A stretch of 64,000 nt of DNA from Pseudomonas parafulva (lineage in GTDB: Bacteria; Pseudomonadota; Gammaproteobacteria; Pseudomonadales; Pseudomonadaceae), in contig NZ_CP019952.1 in NCBI RefSeq assembly GCF_002021815.1, positions 961,001 through 1,025,000 on the forward strand, in the 5' to 3' direction. The position numbers and the translations under genes are program-made. Below are positions 16,520-25,828 of this stretch, in pieces. A model generated the notes under the pieces. The model did not search any database. It was given only the letters and a program-made list of their open reading frames with translations, and was not told the origin of the DNA. How positions within the stretch are numbered: the first letter of the stretch is position 1; each line of letters begins with the position of its first letter.

Positions 16520-18574
16520 TCAGAGCATGGAAACCTGATTGCGCTGGGCCTGCCTGAGGAAGCTGGTCAGTTCCCGGGCCGACAGCGGCTTGCTGTAGTG
16601 GTAGCCCTGGCCCTCGTGGCAGCCTTGGGCAATGATGTAGGCTTCCTGTTCGGCGGTTTCCACGCCTTCGGCAATGACCTGCATGCCCAGGCTTTTGCCC
16701 AACTGAATGATGGCGCGCACGATGGTCGCGTCATCGTCGTCATCGAGCAGGTCCTGCACGAAGCTCTTGTCGATCTTGATCTTGTCCAAGGGCAAGGACT
16801 TGAGGTAGCTCAAAGACGAGTACCCAGTACCGAAGTCGTCGATGGCGATCAGGGCGCCCGAACGCCGCAGGCTCAGCAAGTGCTGGGCTGCGGTGCTGAT
16901 GTCCTCCATCAGGCCGGTTTCGGTCACCTCCAGTTCCAGGCTGCGCGGAGGCAGGCGATAGGCCTGGAGCAGATTGTTCACCACCCGCGGCAGTTCGCTG
17001 TGGTGAAGTTGCACAGTAGACAGGTTGACCGCCATGCGCAGCTCGCTGAAGCCCAGGTCGTGCCATTCGCGCAACTGCCGGCAGGCCTGATCCAGCACCC
17101 ACTCGCCGATCCCGATGATGCTGCCGTTCTGTTCGGCCAGTGGTATGAACTGATCGGGCGGCACCATGCCCAGTTCCGGATGCTGCCAGCGCAGCAACGC
17201 CTCGACCCCTACAACGCGATGATCGCGATAGCTGATCTGCGGTTGGTAGACCAGGTACAGCTGGTTGCGTGGCAGGGCCTCGCGCAGGTCCTTTTCCAGT
17301 TCGCGGCGCCGGCGCATCTCGGTGTCCACGCTGGCGATGTAGAACTGGTAGCGATTGCGTGAACGCGCCTTGGCCAGGGTCATGGTCTGCTCGGCTTTTT
17401 GCAGGAGCTTCTCGGTGCTGTCGCCGTCTTCCGGGAACAGGGTGATGCCAATGGTGGCGCGCAGGCGGATCTGCTGGTGGTGGTCCAGGTCGAAGGGCAC
17501 CTCCAGATCATCGAGGATGCTTTGTGCAAGCTCTGCCGCTTCGTAGGGCTGTTCGATGTTGGCCTGCACCAGGGCGAACTGGTCGCCCCCCAGCCGCGCC
17601 AGCGCGCCCAAGCGTCCGCTGTGGGCCCTCAGACGATCGGCCAGGGCCAGCAGCAGCTGATCACCGACCTGATAGGTGAACTGCTCGTTGATGCCCTTGA
17701 AGTCGTCAAGGCCTACACAGAGCACGGCCACTCGATGTTGCAGGCGCCCACCGTCCACCAGGATCTTGTCCAGTTGCTGCTGCAGTTGCTGGCGATTGGG
17801 CAGGCCGGTGAGGAAGTCGTACTGGGCCATGCGCTGCAGACTGTTCTCGGCCTCATGGCGCAGGTGGGTATTGCGTTCGATCGATGCCAGCAACTGGTTG
17901 GCGGTGTTCACCCAAAGGCCCAGTTCGTTCTTCTCATGGCCCCTTATCAGTGGGATCTGATGCTGGCTGGGGCGGTCTGGATTGATCTGGGTGAGGTGTT
18001 CGATGATTTTGGAGAGTGGCTTAGTCAACAGCCAGTGGTAGACCAGGTACAGCACCAGCCCCATGGCAAGCGCCCGAAGCACGCCGGAGATGAAGATGAT
18101 CACGGCGTTGATCAGAAAGTCTTCGCCATAGGCGGCCGTGTCGAGGGTGATGTTGAGGTCGCCGTAATATTCACTGTAGGGCCCCCGGCCTACCAGCTGC
18201 GTGGTGTAGGTACGCTCCTGGCCAAGAATCAGATCGGTGAGCCAGCGCAGGGGCATGTCCTGCAACGGCCTGGACTTTTCTGCCAGCATGGTTTCGTTGG
18301 GGTGACCGATGGAGGCCATTCGCACCGACTCGTCCTGAAACAGACCTTCCATGACCTGCATGCCCATTTCACGGTCCAGGCTGTAGACCGCCTGTGTAGA
18401 AGGATCGCGGAACATGTCAAGAATGCGCTGGGCGTCATTGTTGACGGCCTGGCGGGTCTTGTAGGTGTCATAGACGATTTGCGCACAGCTGAGCACGACG
18501 CCGACCGCTAGCGCCGCCAGGAGCACGACCCTGAGCAACTTGACCGACAAGCTGTTACGCAATTCCAGCTTCAA
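16520..18574 (-). CDS. bifA: Cyclic-di-GMP phosphodiesterase BifA (degenerate GGDEF plus EAL)
   Basis: Inner-membrane enzyme that hydrolyses c-di-GMP and promotes motility and biofilm dispersal. The 684-aa product has helix 1 at about residues 10-32, a periplasmic region, helix 2 at about 150-175, then a GGDEF domain whose active site reads GGDQF (about residue 328), thus lacking cyclase activity, and an intact EAL domain starting EALLRW (about 457) with DDFGTGYSSL and EGVETAEQ. TTG 18574 was chosen because AAGGA lies 7 nt upstream and the product then starts MKLELRNSLSVKLL, close to the P. aeruginosa length. ATG 18604 or 18622 lack good ribosome-binding sites. It stands next to sodB, as in other pseudomonads. 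Confidence 0.92.
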   Translation of the reverse strand: MKLELRNSLSVKLLRVVLLAALAVGVVLSCAQIVYDTYKTRQAVNNDAQRILDMFRDPSTQAVYSLDREMGMQVMEGLFQDESVRMASIGHPNETMLAEKSRPLQDMPLRWLTDLILGQERTYTTQLVGRGPYSEYYGDLNITLDTAAYGEDFLINAVIIFISGVLRALAMGLVLYLVYHWLLTKPLSKIIEHLTQINPDRPSQHQIPLIRGHEKNELGLWVNTANQLLASIERNTHLRHEAENSLQRMAQYDFLTGLPNRQQLQQQLDKILVDGGRLQHRVAVLCVGLDDFKGINEQFTYQVGDQLLLALADRLRAHSGRLGALARLGGDQFALVQANIEQPYEAAELAQSILDDLEVPFDLDHHQQIRLRATIGITLFPEDGDSTEKLLQKAEQTMTLAKARSRNRYQFYIASVDTEMRRRRELEKDLREALPRNQLYLVYQPQISYRDHRVVGVEALLRWQHPELGMVPPDQFIPLAEQNGSIIGIGEWVLDQACRQLREWHDLGFSELRMAVNLSTVQLHHSELPRVVNNLLQAYRLPPRSLELEVTETGLMEDISTAAQHLLSLRRSGALIAIDDFGTGYSSLSYLKSLPLDKIKIDKSFVQDLLDDDDDATIVRAIIQLGKSLGMQVIAEGVETAEQEAYIIAQGCHEGQGYHYSKPLSARELTSFLRQAQRNQVSML

Positions 18575-18765
18575 TGGAGGTTCCTTAATCCATGCAAATG
18601 ACATTATTTTGCCATCAATCATGACCTTTCACTACGGGACGGTCATTAGCAGTGTATCGGTTGAAGCCCTGGGTAACTTGAGTGGGCGTCGTCAAGAAAC
18701 CGGAAATTTGATGTTAGCGCGCTATGCACGCTGAACAAGTGCGGCATCGTCCAGTAGCAGGCATG

Positions 18766-18791
18766 AAAAAGCCCGGCACGTGGCCGGGCTT
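18766..18791 (-). terminator. Rho-independent terminator of sodB
   Basis: On the minus strand GCCCGGC and GCCGGGC pair around a five-base loop, followed by five T residues, 20 nt after the sodB stop. Confidence 0.85.
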
Positions 18792-18808
18792 CAAGAACAG
18801 TGCTGGAC

Positions 18809-19405
18809 TCAGGCCTTGAAGGTCTTGCCTTCGAACTGCTCAGCCACGAAGGCCCAGTTGACCAGGTTCCAGAACGCCTCGACATACTTTGGACGCAGGT
18901 TGCGGTAGTCGATGTAGTAGGCGTGTTCCCAGACATCGCAGGTCAGCAGCGGAGTGTCGCCGCTGGTCAGCGGGTTGCCGGCACCGATGGTGCTGGCCAG
19001 CGCCAGGGAACCATCCGCTTTCTTGACCAGCCAGCCCCAGCCGGAACCGAAGGTGCCGACGGACGTCTTGGTGAACTCTTCCTTGAACTTGTCGAAGGAA
19101 CCGAAAGCGGTGTTGATGGCTTCTGCCAGGGCGCCGGTCGGCTGGCCGCCGCCGTTTGGCGACAGGCAGTTCCAGTAGAAGGTGTGGTTCCACACTTGAG
19201 CGGCGTTGTTGAAGATGCCACCCGACGAAGAGGTGACGATCTCTTCCAGGGTCTGGCCTTCGAATTCGGTGCCCGGTACCAGGTTGTTCAGGTTCACGAC
19301 ATAGGTGTTGTGGTGCTTGTCGTGGTGATACTCCAGGGTTTCCTTGGAGATGTGCGGCTGCAGGGCATCGTGGGCGTAGGGCAGCGGCGGCAATTCAAAA
19401 GCCAT
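18809..19405 (-). CDS. sodB: Iron superoxide dismutase SodB
   Basis: Cytoplasmic Fe-SOD, 198 aa, converting superoxide to hydrogen peroxide and oxygen. Start [17 protein letters not shown] is typical. Metal ligands are His in LEYHHDKHH (about residue 27), His in VWNHTFYWN (about 74), and Asp/His in [13 protein letters not shown] (about 157 and 161). The sequence context ([13 protein letters not shown]) is characteristic of iron rather than manganese enzymes. The gene is monocistronic with its own terminator, and its promoter carries an unusual palindrome next to the -10 box. Confidence 0.97.
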   Translation of the reverse strand: MAFELPPLPYAHDALQPHISKETLEYHHDKHHNTYVVNLNNLVPGTEFEGQTLEEIVTSSSGGIFNNAAQVWNHTFYWNCLSPNGGGQPTGALAEAINTAFGSFDKFKEEFTKTSVGTFGSGWGWLVKKADGSLALASTIGAGNPLTSGDTPLLTCDVWEHAYYIDYRNLRPKYVEAFWNLVNWAFVAEQFEGKTFKA

Positions 19406-19509
19406 GGTAGATCTCCTGATTCAGGTCTAGTTCGCGGTTTGCGCAGGGCCGATCACGGGCGGCCCTATGTGCGTCGGCGAGTTTGTACTCTTTGCGACGC
19501 AAGGGCTGG

Positions 19510-19532
19510 ATCATAGCACCAAGCCTTGGCGC
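19510..19532 (-). promoter_or_regulatory. sodB promoter -10 element with adjacent palindrome
   Basis: On the minus strand TATGAT (plus 19510-19515) is a good -10 box about 105 nt upstream of sodB. Directly upstream lies GCGCCAAGGCTTGGTGC (19516-19532), an imperfect palindrome with 7 of 8 paired positions around a central base, in the place of the promoter spacer. The -35 region is weak. This looks like an operator for a dimeric regulator. Confidence 0.45.
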
Positions 19533-19655
19533 ATAACCACGCAACAAACATAGGGATTAGAGGTTCCAGGTGCCTTGGCGGGCAGCGACCGGTGGCGGTC
19601 GTTTCCAGGCAGGATGGGCAGGGACGTCACGCGCTGGCACCCTGGGCTCGAATGA

Positions 19656-20255
19656 TCAGTTGAAGATCAGTTGCGCTGCCACGGCAAACATCATCACGGC
19701 CACCATCAGGTCCAACAGACGCCAGGTGCCTGGCCGTGCCAGCCAGGGAGCCAGCCATGCCGCCCCGATCGCCAGGGTCGAGAACCATAGCAGCGAGGCG
19801 CTGGCAGCCCCCGCCACGTAGGCCCCTGGCGCCGTCTGCTGGGCCCCGAGCGAGCCGATCAGCAGCACAGTGTCAAGATAGACGTGGGGGTTGAGCAAGG
19901 TGACCGCCAGGGCACTGAGCAGCACGGCCCGCCGTGAACGCATGCCCTGGCCCTGCTGGTGCTGCAGGCTCTGGTCGGAGAAGGCACTGCGCAGGGCTTT
20001 GATCCCGTACCAGATGAGGAATACCGCGCCCCCCCAGCGGGCAACGCTCAGCAGCGTCGGATTATGGGCCAAGGCCGTGGCAAGACCGAACACACCTGCG
20101 GCGACCAACAGGGCATCACACAGGATGCACAGCGCCGCTACCGGCAAGTGATGCTCGCGGCGCAGGCTTTGCGCCAGAACGAATGCGTTCTGCGTGCCAA
20201 TGGCCATGATCAGGCCCAGGGCGACCAGCAGGCCATTGAGATAACTCTGCCACAT
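19656..20255 (-). CDS. argO: LysE/ArgO family amino-acid exporter
   Basis: Inner-membrane exporter, 199 aa, with six predicted helices; start MWQSYLNGLLVALGLIMAIGTQNAFVL, where GTQNAF is the LysE/ArgO signature, and a second conserved TLLNPHVYLDTVLLIG (about residues 118-134). Arginine and lysine are the usual substrates. ATG 20255 has GAGGAG about 11 nt upstream; an upstream in-frame ATG would extend into the shared promoter. It diverges from an ArgP-type regulator gene 91 nt away, the classical exporter-regulator arrangement, so induction by basic amino acids through ArgP is likely. Confidence 0.88.
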   Translation of the reverse strand: MWQSYLNGLLVALGLIMAIGTQNAFVLAQSLRREHHLPVAALCILCDALLVAAGVFGLATALAHNPTLLSVARWGGAVFLIWYGIKALRSAFSDQSLQHQQGQGMRSRRAVLLSALAVTLLNPHVYLDTVLLIGSLGAQQTAPGAYVAGAASASLLWFSTLAIGAAWLAPWLARPGTWRLLDLMVAVMMFAVAAQLIFN

Positions 20256-20346
20256 GGAAGACGACTCCTCGAAAGATGCTGGCCAGTGTGACAACTTGCG
20301 GGTTATAAGAAAAATCAATAAAGCTCACCGGTCATTAGGAAAATCG

Positions 20347-21237
20347 ATGTTCGACTACAAGTTGCTTGCGGCCCTCGCTGCCGTCGTCGAGCAAGGCGGC
20401 TTCGAGCGTGCAGCGCAGGTGCTGGGCCTGTCCCAATCGGCCGTGTCGCAGCGCATCAAGTTGCTGGAGGCGCGCGTGGGGCAGCCGGTACTGGTTCGCA
20501 TTGCTCCGCCTGGCCCGACGGAGGTAGGCCGGCAATTGCTCAACCATGTGCAGCAGGTGCGCCTGCTTGAGCGCGACTTGCAGCGCCAGGTACCCGCGCT
20601 CGAAGACGGGGGTATGCCGGAACGTCTGCGCATCGCGCTCAATGCTGATAGCCTGGCCACGTGGTGGGCCGGCGCAGTGGGGCAATTCTGTGCCGAGCAC
20701 AAGGTCCTTACCGATCTGGTAGTCGAGGACCAGGAAGTAGGTCTCAAGCGCATGCGCGCCGGTGACGTGGCCGCCTGCCTGTGCGGCAGCGAACGCCCAG
20801 TGGCCGGCGCCCGCAGCCTGGCCCTGGGGGCAATGCGTTATCGGGCATTGGCCAGCCCTGCCTTCATGAAGCAGCATTTTGCCCAAGGCTTCGATGCCTG
20901 CCGCCTGGCTCGCACGCCCGCAATCGTCTATGGCCCCGACGATTTTCTACAGCACCGCTACTTGGCCTCTTTAGGTATGCAGGACGGTTTTCTGCATCAT
21001 TTGTGCCCCTCTTCCGAAGGCTTTTTGCGCATGACCGAAGCGGGGTTGGGTTGGGGGCTAGTGCCGGAGTTGCAGGCCCGCGAGCAACTGGCAAGCGGCC
21101 AATTGGTGGAAATCTGCAGCGATACCCCGATCGACGTACCGTTGTACTGGCATCATTGGCGTAACGGCGGGCAACTGCTGGCACAGCTGACCGACCACCT
21201 GCGCCACAGCGCCCACCACTGGCTGGTGCCGTTGTAG
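20347..21237 (+). CDS. argP: LysR-type regulator ArgP (IciA family)
   Basis: A 296-aa LysR regulator. The N-terminal HTH (about residues 5-63: ALAAVVEQGGFERAAQVLGLSQSAVSQRIKLLEARVG) and the conserved IAPPGPTEVG after it are typical of ArgP/IciA. The effector domain (about 90-290) would sense lysine or arginine. TTAGGA precedes ATG 20347. It is divergent from argO, its expected target, and the 91-nt gap must hold the operator. Further upstream in-frame codons reach into the argO start and are rejected. Confidence 0.9.
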   Translation: MFDYKLLAALAAVVEQGGFERAAQVLGLSQSAVSQRIKLLEARVGQPVLVRIAPPGPTEVGRQLLNHVQQVRLLERDLQRQVPALEDGGMPERLRIALNADSLATWWAGAVGQFCAEHKVLTDLVVEDQEVGLKRMRAGDVAACLCGSERPVAGARSLALGAMRYRALASPAFMKQHFAQGFDACRLARTPAIVYGPDDFLQHRYLASLGMQDGFLHHLCPSSEGFLRMTEAGLGWGLVPELQAREQLASGQLVEICSDTPIDVPLYWHHWRNGGQLLAQLTDHLRHSAHHWLVPL

Positions 21238-21287
21238 CGCCGAAGGGCGTCAAAGGCTTCTGAACATCAGGCAAGGCGGAGTGTTAC

Positions 21288-22283
21288 ATGCGAATTCTGG
21301 TCACTGGCGCGAGTGGCTTCATCGGCGGGCGTTTCGCTCGGCTGGCCTTGGAGCGGGGGCTGGATGTGCGGGTCAGTGGCCGACGTGCCGAAGGTGTGGA
21401 GCATCTGGTGCGGCGTGGCGCGCAGTTCATCCCGGGCGACCTTGGCGACGCGGAATTGGCCCGGCGCCTGTGCCAGGGCGTCGAGGCCGTGGTGCATTGC
21501 GCCGGTGCTGTGGGGCACTGGGGGCTCTATCAGACGTTCGCCCAGGGCAACGTGGTGGTCACCGAGAACGTCGTCGAAGGCTGCCTGAAGGAACACGTAC
21601 GTCGTCTTGTGCACCTGTCCTCGCCGTCGATCTACTTCAATGGTCGTTCACGCATGGCCATTGGCGAGGATCAGGTGCCCGGCCGGTTTGCCAATCACTA
21701 CGCCAGGACCAAGTTCATTGCCGAACAGAAGGTTTTCGGTGCCCAGGAGTTTGGCCTCGAAGTATTGGCGCTGCGCCCACGTTTCGTCATCGGTGCAGGC
21801 GATACGAGCCTGCTGCCGCGGCTGGTGCACCTGCAACGCAAAGGCAGGCTGGCAATTATCGGCAACGGCTTGAACAAAGTTGACTTCACCAGTATTCACA
21901 ACCTGAACGAAGCGCTGTACAGCGCAGTGTTCGCTGACGGGCGCGCGCTTGGGCAAGCGTACAACATCAGCAATGGCCAGCCCTTGCCGCTATGGGACGT
22001 GATCAACTATGTCCTGCGTCAGCTTCAGCTCCCCCAGGTCACCCGCTACCGAGGCTATGGGCTGGCCTACGGCCTGGCCGCGCTCAACGAGGCGGCGTGC
22101 GCCCTATGGCCGGGCCGGCCCGAGCCTACGCTGTCACGCCTGGCCATGCAGGTGATGAGTCGCGATTTTACCCTGGACATCAGCCGCGCCAGTCAGTACC
22201 TGGGCTACCAGCCCACCACTAGCGTATGGGCGGCATTGGACGAATTCTGCACCTGGTGGAAACACCAGCCGTCTGGCCGGTAA
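21288..22283 (+). CDS. NAD-dependent epimerase/dehydratase family protein (extended SDR)
   Basis: A 331-aa extended short-chain dehydrogenase. The N-terminal Rossmann motif is VTGASGFIGGR (about residues 4-14). The catalytic YxxxK appears as YARTK (about 142-146) with an upstream Ser in VHLSSPSIYFNG. The C-terminal substrate domain (about 200-325) resembles 3-beta-hydroxysteroid dehydrogenase/isomerase-like proteins. The substrate is unknown; sugar nucleotides, sterol-like or polyketide-like ketones are options. It follows argP by 50 nt on the same strand and may be co-transcribed. Confidence 0.85.
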   Translation: MRILVTGASGFIGGRFARLALERGLDVRVSGRRAEGVEHLVRRGAQFIPGDLGDAELARRLCQGVEAVVHCAGAVGHWGLYQTFAQGNVVVTENVVEGCLKEHVRRLVHLSSPSIYFNGRSRMAIGEDQVPGRFANHYARTKFIAEQKVFGAQEFGLEVLALRPRFVIGAGDTSLLPRLVHLQRKGRLAIIGNGLNKVDFTSIHNLNEALYSAVFADGRALGQAYNISNGQPLPLWDVINYVLRQLQLPQVTRYRGYGLAYGLAALNEAACALWPGRPEPTLSRLAMQVMSRDFTLDISRASQYLGYQPTTSVWAALDEFCTWWKHQPSGR

Positions 22284-22327
22284 GCGCTCACGACGACGTC
22301 GGGCATCACCTGGCTGCGCGCGCGGTT

Positions 22328-22333
22328 TATAAT
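22328..22333 (+). promoter_or_regulatory. -10 box of the coiled-coil membrane protein gene
   Basis: A perfect TATAAT lies 35 nt upstream of the start. No good -35 hexamer is found 16-18 nt further up, so this is a partial promoter call. Confidence 0.4.
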
Positions 22334-22367
22334 CCCGCTTATTTGCAACCTCTGTGGTGGGATGCTC

Positions 22368-23198
22368 ATGCGCTTTGATGCTCGCGATGATTTCGATGAT
22401 GTACCGGCCTTGCGCGCAGGGACGCCGGATGACGACGATGAGGTGCTTGCGGCCCATGTCCCGCGCAGTCGTCGTCAAGCGACCAGGCCACCGAGCACCG
22501 GCCCGTTGTGGGCGATGCTGGTAGCCGCGTTCATCGCCCTGGGTTGTCTAGGGTGGTGGAGCTATCGGCAGATCTCCCTGATGGAGCAGCAACTGGTCGC
22601 CACCCAGGAGAGCTTCGCGCGCATCAGCGAAGACGCGGCAGGGCGATTGCAAGCGATCAGCGGCAAGGTCGAAGCCAGCGCCTCGTCCAACAACAGTGGC
22701 AGTGAAGCCCTCAAGCAGCAGATCAGCCAGTTGCAGGCCAGTCTGGCCGAACAGGGCAAGCAGCAGGCGGGTGTGGCGGGCCAGGCCGGGGACCTTGGCA
22801 AGCGCCTGGAGCAGGTCCTGGCCGACACCCGTGAACAGCAGAGGGCGGTGACAGAACTGCAAACGCAGTTGCAGGCGCAGTTGAAGGCGGTGAACGGCGA
22901 GTTGGCAGCGCTCAAGTCGGGCCAGGTCGATGGGCGCAAGCTCGACGGGCAACTCAAGAGCCTGAGCGAGGAAGTGGCGGCGCTGAAAAAACAAGGCAAC
23001 CCCAAGGCCGCCATCGAAAGCCTGGAGCAGGATGTGCTGGTGCTCAAAAGCCAGCTGGACAACCGCCCCAATACCACGGCCGGCGGTGGCGCATCGGTGC
23101 AGGAGTTCGACGCGTTTCGTGGTCAGATGACCCGTAACCTGAACAACGTCCAGAGCCAGTTGCAGAACCTGCAACAGCAGATCAACGCCAAGCCTTGA
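22368..23198 (+). CDS. Single-pass membrane protein with long coiled coil, unknown function
   Basis: A 276-aa protein with an acidic, disordered N-terminus (DARDDFDDVPAL, DDDDEV), one membrane helix (about residues 48-66: LWAMLVAAFIALGCLGWW), and a long periplasmic coiled coil (about 70-270) rich in Q, L, E and A with heptads such as LKQQISQLQASLAEQGKQQ and FRGQMTRNLNNVQSQLQNLQ. ATG 22368 is preferred over ATG 22362 because GGTGGG then has the proper spacing. It is a conserved type of pseudomonad hypothetical with ATPase-like annotation in some genomes, but I see no nucleotide-binding motif. An envelope scaffold or spacer is the most I can infer. Confidence 0.8.
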   Translation: MRFDARDDFDDVPALRAGTPDDDDEVLAAHVPRSRRQATRPPSTGPLWAMLVAAFIALGCLGWWSYRQISLMEQQLVATQESFARISEDAAGRLQAISGKVEASASSNNSGSEALKQQISQLQASLAEQGKQQAGVAGQAGDLGKRLEQVLADTREQQRAVTELQTQLQAQLKAVNGELAALKSGQVDGRKLDGQLKSLSEEVAALKKQGNPKAAIESLEQDVLVLKSQLDNRPNTTAGGGASVQEFDAFRGQMTRNLNNVQSQLQNLQQQINAKP

Positions 23199-23206
23199 CC
23201 GGGAAG

Positions 23207-23233
23207 GACAGGGGCCGGGTCCTGGCCCCTGTC
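23207..23233. terminator. Hairpin between convergent genes (possible bidirectional terminator)
   Basis: GACAGGGGCC and GGCCCCTGTC form a perfect 10-bp stem with a 7-nt loop between the coiled-coil gene and convergent xenB. T tracts are short on both strands, so termination strength is uncertain. Confidence 0.6.
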
Positions 23234-23240
23234 TAAGGCC

Positions 23241-24290
23241 TCACAGGCGTGGGTAATCAATGTACCCCACCGGACCTTGGCCATAGAACGTTTCTGGGTG
23301 AGCTTCGTTCAATGGCGCATCGCCAGCCAGGCGTGCAGGCAAGTCCGGGTTGGCGATGAACGGCACGCCAAAGGCCACGGCATCAGCCTTGCCATTGGCC
23401 AAGGCCGCATTGGCACTGGCCTTGTCGAAACCTTCGTTGACGATATAGACGCCGCCAAATGCTGCTTTGAGTGCAGGGCCAAGGCTGTCGTCGCGCTCAC
23501 GTTCCCGTGAGCAGATGAAGGCAATGCCCCGCTTGCCCAACTCCCGCGCCACATACGTGAAGGTCTGGGCACGGTCGGTATCGCCCATGTCGTGGGCATC
23601 GGCGCGCGGCGCCAAGTGCATCCCGACGCGCTGCGCTCCCCATACCTGGACTACGGCGTCGGTGATCTCCAGCAGCAGGCGGGCCCGGTTTTCCAGCGAG
23701 CCGCCGTACGCGTCAGTACGCTGGTTGGTGCTGCTTTGCAGGAACTGGTCGAGCAAATAGCCGTTGGCGCCATGAATCTCGACGCCGTCAAAGCCTGCGG
23801 CCTTGGCGTTTTCGGCACCCGTGCGGAAGGCCTCGACGATGTCGCTGATCTCTTCGGTATCCAGCGCCCGAGGCGTGGGGTAGTCGCTGAGCGGGCGAAC
23901 CAGACTCACGTGCCCCTTGGGTTGGATGGCGCTGGGTGCGACCGGTAACTGGCCATCGAGGTAGCGTGGATGGGAAATGCGGCCCACATGCCACAGCTGC
24001 AAGAAGATTCGGCCGCCAGCGGCATGCACGGCATTGGTGACATTGGTCCAGCCCCTGACCTGTTCAGCGCTCCATATGCCCGGCGTGTCCGGGTAGCCCA
24101 CGCCCATGGGGCTGACCGAGGTCGCCTCGCTGATGATCAGGCCGGCACTGGCACGTTGCACATAGTATTCGGCCATCAGTGCGTTCGGCACGCGGCCGGC
24201 GTCTGCGCGGCAGCGGGTGAGTGGGGCCATGATGATGCGATTGGGCAGTTCCAGGTCGCCCAGGGTGATTGGATCGAATAGCGTGGTCAT
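23241..24290 (-). CDS. xenB: Xenobiotic reductase XenB (Old Yellow Enzyme family)
   Basis: FMN-containing, NADPH-dependent ene-reductase, 349 aa, full length. Members reduce nitroglycerin, TNT, and activated alkenes such as 2-cyclohexenone and N-ethylmaleimide. The TIM-barrel carries the OYE features MAPLTRCRA near the N-terminus (FMN phosphate/Thr region), QLWHVGR (about 98-104), HGANGYLLDQFLQSSTNQRTD (His and Asn that bind substrate, about 178-198) and YGGSLENRARL. The gene diverges from the acyl-carrier-protein phosphodiesterase-like gene. Genes flanking it give no clue to the natural substrate. Name by strong overall similarity to P. putida/P. fluorescens XenB. Confidence 0.92.
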   Translation of the reverse strand: MTTLFDPITLGDLELPNRIIMAPLTRCRADAGRVPNALMAEYYVQRASAGLIISEATSVSPMGVGYPDTPGIWSAEQVRGWTNVTNAVHAAGGRIFLQLWHVGRISHPRYLDGQLPVAPSAIQPKGHVSLVRPLSDYPTPRALDTEEISDIVEAFRTGAENAKAAGFDGVEIHGANGYLLDQFLQSSTNQRTDAYGGSLENRARLLLEITDAVVQVWGAQRVGMHLAPRADAHDMGDTDRAQTFTYVARELGKRGIAFICSRERERDDSLGPALKAAFGGVYIVNEGFDKASANAALANGKADAVAFGVPFIANPDLPARLAGDAPLNEAHPETFYGQGPVGYIDYPRL

Positions 24291-24403
24291 GACGGATACC
24301 TGAGAGTCAAAGGGAGTCGCAAAGCTTTAAGTGTTCCGAACAGATAGCCAGACGGTATATCGCTCGGCGGCGATGCATTCCAGGCAAGTGATAGACTGGC
24401 GCC

Positions 24404-25000
24404 ATGAATTATCTTGCACACCTTCACCTTGGGGGACCAGCCCCACAGCAGTTGCTGGGCAGCCTCTACGGGGACTTCGTCAAAGGCTCGCTGGAAGGGC
24501 GGTTCGCGCCGCAAATCGAGGCGTCCATCCGCCTGCACCGGCACATCGACAGTTTCACTGACACGCATCCTGTCGTGCTGGCCTCCCTGGCGCGTTTTAC
24601 GCAGGTGCGACGCCGGTTTGCGGGGATTGCGCTGGACGTCTTCTTCGACCACTGCCTGGCGCGTCACTGGCCTGAATATGGGCGCCAGCCGCTGCGTCAG
24701 TTCACCCATGGGTTCTATCAGGTGCTGTTGGCCGAGCCCGCGCTGCCGGGCCGGTTGGCCCACATCGCGCCTTCCATGGCGCAGTCTGACTGGCTGGGCT
24801 CCTATGCTGACTTCGCCACGCTAGAACAGGTGTTCGCCGGGATCGCCCGGCGCTTGTCACGGCCTGAAGGCTTGGCAGGGGTCATGGAGGAACTTGATCG
24901 CCTGTACGTGCCGTTGCTCGATGATTTCCGCGCGTTCTACCCCCTGGTACAAGCCTTCGCTGCCAGCCATCGGGCACAGGCCGGCCCGCTCGTTGATTGA
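24404..25000 (+). CDS. acpH: ACP phosphodiesterase-like protein (AcpH/DUF479)
   Basis: A 198-aa cytoplasmic hydrolase that would remove the phosphopantetheine arm from acyl carrier protein. It starts MNYLAHLHLGGPAP, with the family's N-terminal NYLAH(L) signature and conserved Asp/His in LYGDFVKGS (about residues 21-29), RLHRHIDSFTDTHP (about 43-56) and DVFFDHCLARHW (about 77-88), an HD-domain-like metal set. It is alone on its strand between xenB and the ornithine-lipid genes. Confidence in family is high, in enzymatic role moderate. Confidence 0.85.
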   Translation: MNYLAHLHLGGPAPQQLLGSLYGDFVKGSLEGRFAPQIEASIRLHRHIDSFTDTHPVVLASLARFTQVRRRFAGIALDVFFDHCLARHWPEYGRQPLRQFTHGFYQVLLAEPALPGRLAHIAPSMAQSDWLGSYADFATLEQVFAGIARRLSRPEGLAGVMEELDRLYVPLLDDFRAFYPLVQAFAASHRAQAGPLVD

Positions 25001-25036
25001 CTGATCTGCCGCGTGGTTGGCGCCAGGGCGCTGCGT

Positions 25037-25828
25037 TCAGGTGGCGGTCGCACACGGCCTGTGAAGTACCGGTGGCTCTGGTGTGCCGTAGAGCGCCTGA
25101 TGGATCGAACGCTGGGCCTGGAGCGCCAGCAGCGTGCGGCCCTTGCCATGACTTGTCAGTGGATCGAGCAGGTGAATGCGTACTTGGCCGCGAGGTTGTG
25201 CCAGCAACCGCAGCAGGTGTGACACTAGATCATCATCCCCCACGAAGGGCGCCAAGGAGTCGATCTGGCCCCGCCGCTGGTATTGGATGGCCACCGGTTG
25301 CACGGCGATGCCCTGGTCGATGGCTGCCGCCAACAGGCGCCCATGAAAGGTCCTGAGCTGGTGCCCGTCGGTGGTCGTGCCTTCGGGGAACAGCAGCATG
25401 GGGTGGCCTGTGACCAACTGCTGGCCGATCTGCACGCGTAGCTGCTGCCCATCGCCGGCGCCGCGCCTGATGAACAGGGTGCCTGCCTGCTCGGCCAGCC
25501 ACCCGGCAAGCGGCCAGTGCCGGACCTCCGCCTTGGACAGAAACGACATAGGCGCCAGCATGCCCAGCAGGGGGATGTCGGTCCAGGACACATGGTTGCC
25601 GACCCACAGCATGGGCGTGCTCGGCAGCTTGCCCGTCACGCAGACTTCGAAGGGCAGTGCTGCTACCAGGCGCCGCATGAACAGCCGGGTCCAGCGTTGC
25701 CGGCGTTCGAGCGAGGTTTTGATGCCAAGGTGCATCCCGATGACGAGCAGGCTGGCCATCAGCAGCCCCAGCACCACCACCAGCAGCATGTGAACCAAGC
25801 GCCCCACCTGCCGAAGACGGCCCCTCAC
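25037..25828 (-). CDS. olsA: 1-acyl-glycerol-3-phosphate-type acyltransferase (OlsA-like)
   Basis: Membrane-associated PlsC-family O-acyltransferase, 263 aa; here likely transfers the second acyl chain to lyso-ornithine lipid. An N-terminal membrane helix (about residues 14-36) is followed by [12 protein letters not shown] (the HX4D motif, about 80-90) and FPEGTTTDG (about 148-156). GTG 25828 was picked because it overlaps the stop of olsB in a GTGA arrangement, giving translational coupling; ATG 25789 is an alternative. The partner olsB gene lies immediately upstream, so ornithine-lipid synthesis is the best call, though a general PlsC role is possible. Confidence 0.8.
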   Translation of the reverse strand: MRGRLRQVGRLVHMLLVVVLGLLMASLLVIGMHLGIKTSLERRQRWTRLFMRRLVAALPFEVCVTGKLPSTPMLWVGNHVSWTDIPLLGMLAPMSFLSKAEVRHWPLAGWLAEQAGTLFIRRGAGDGQQLRVQIGQQLVTGHPMLLFPEGTTTDGHQLRTFHGRLLAAAIDQGIAVQPVAIQYQRRGQIDSLAPFVGDDDLVSHLLRLLAQPRGQVRIHLLDPLTSHGKGRTLLALQAQRSIHQALYGTPEPPVLHRPCATAT

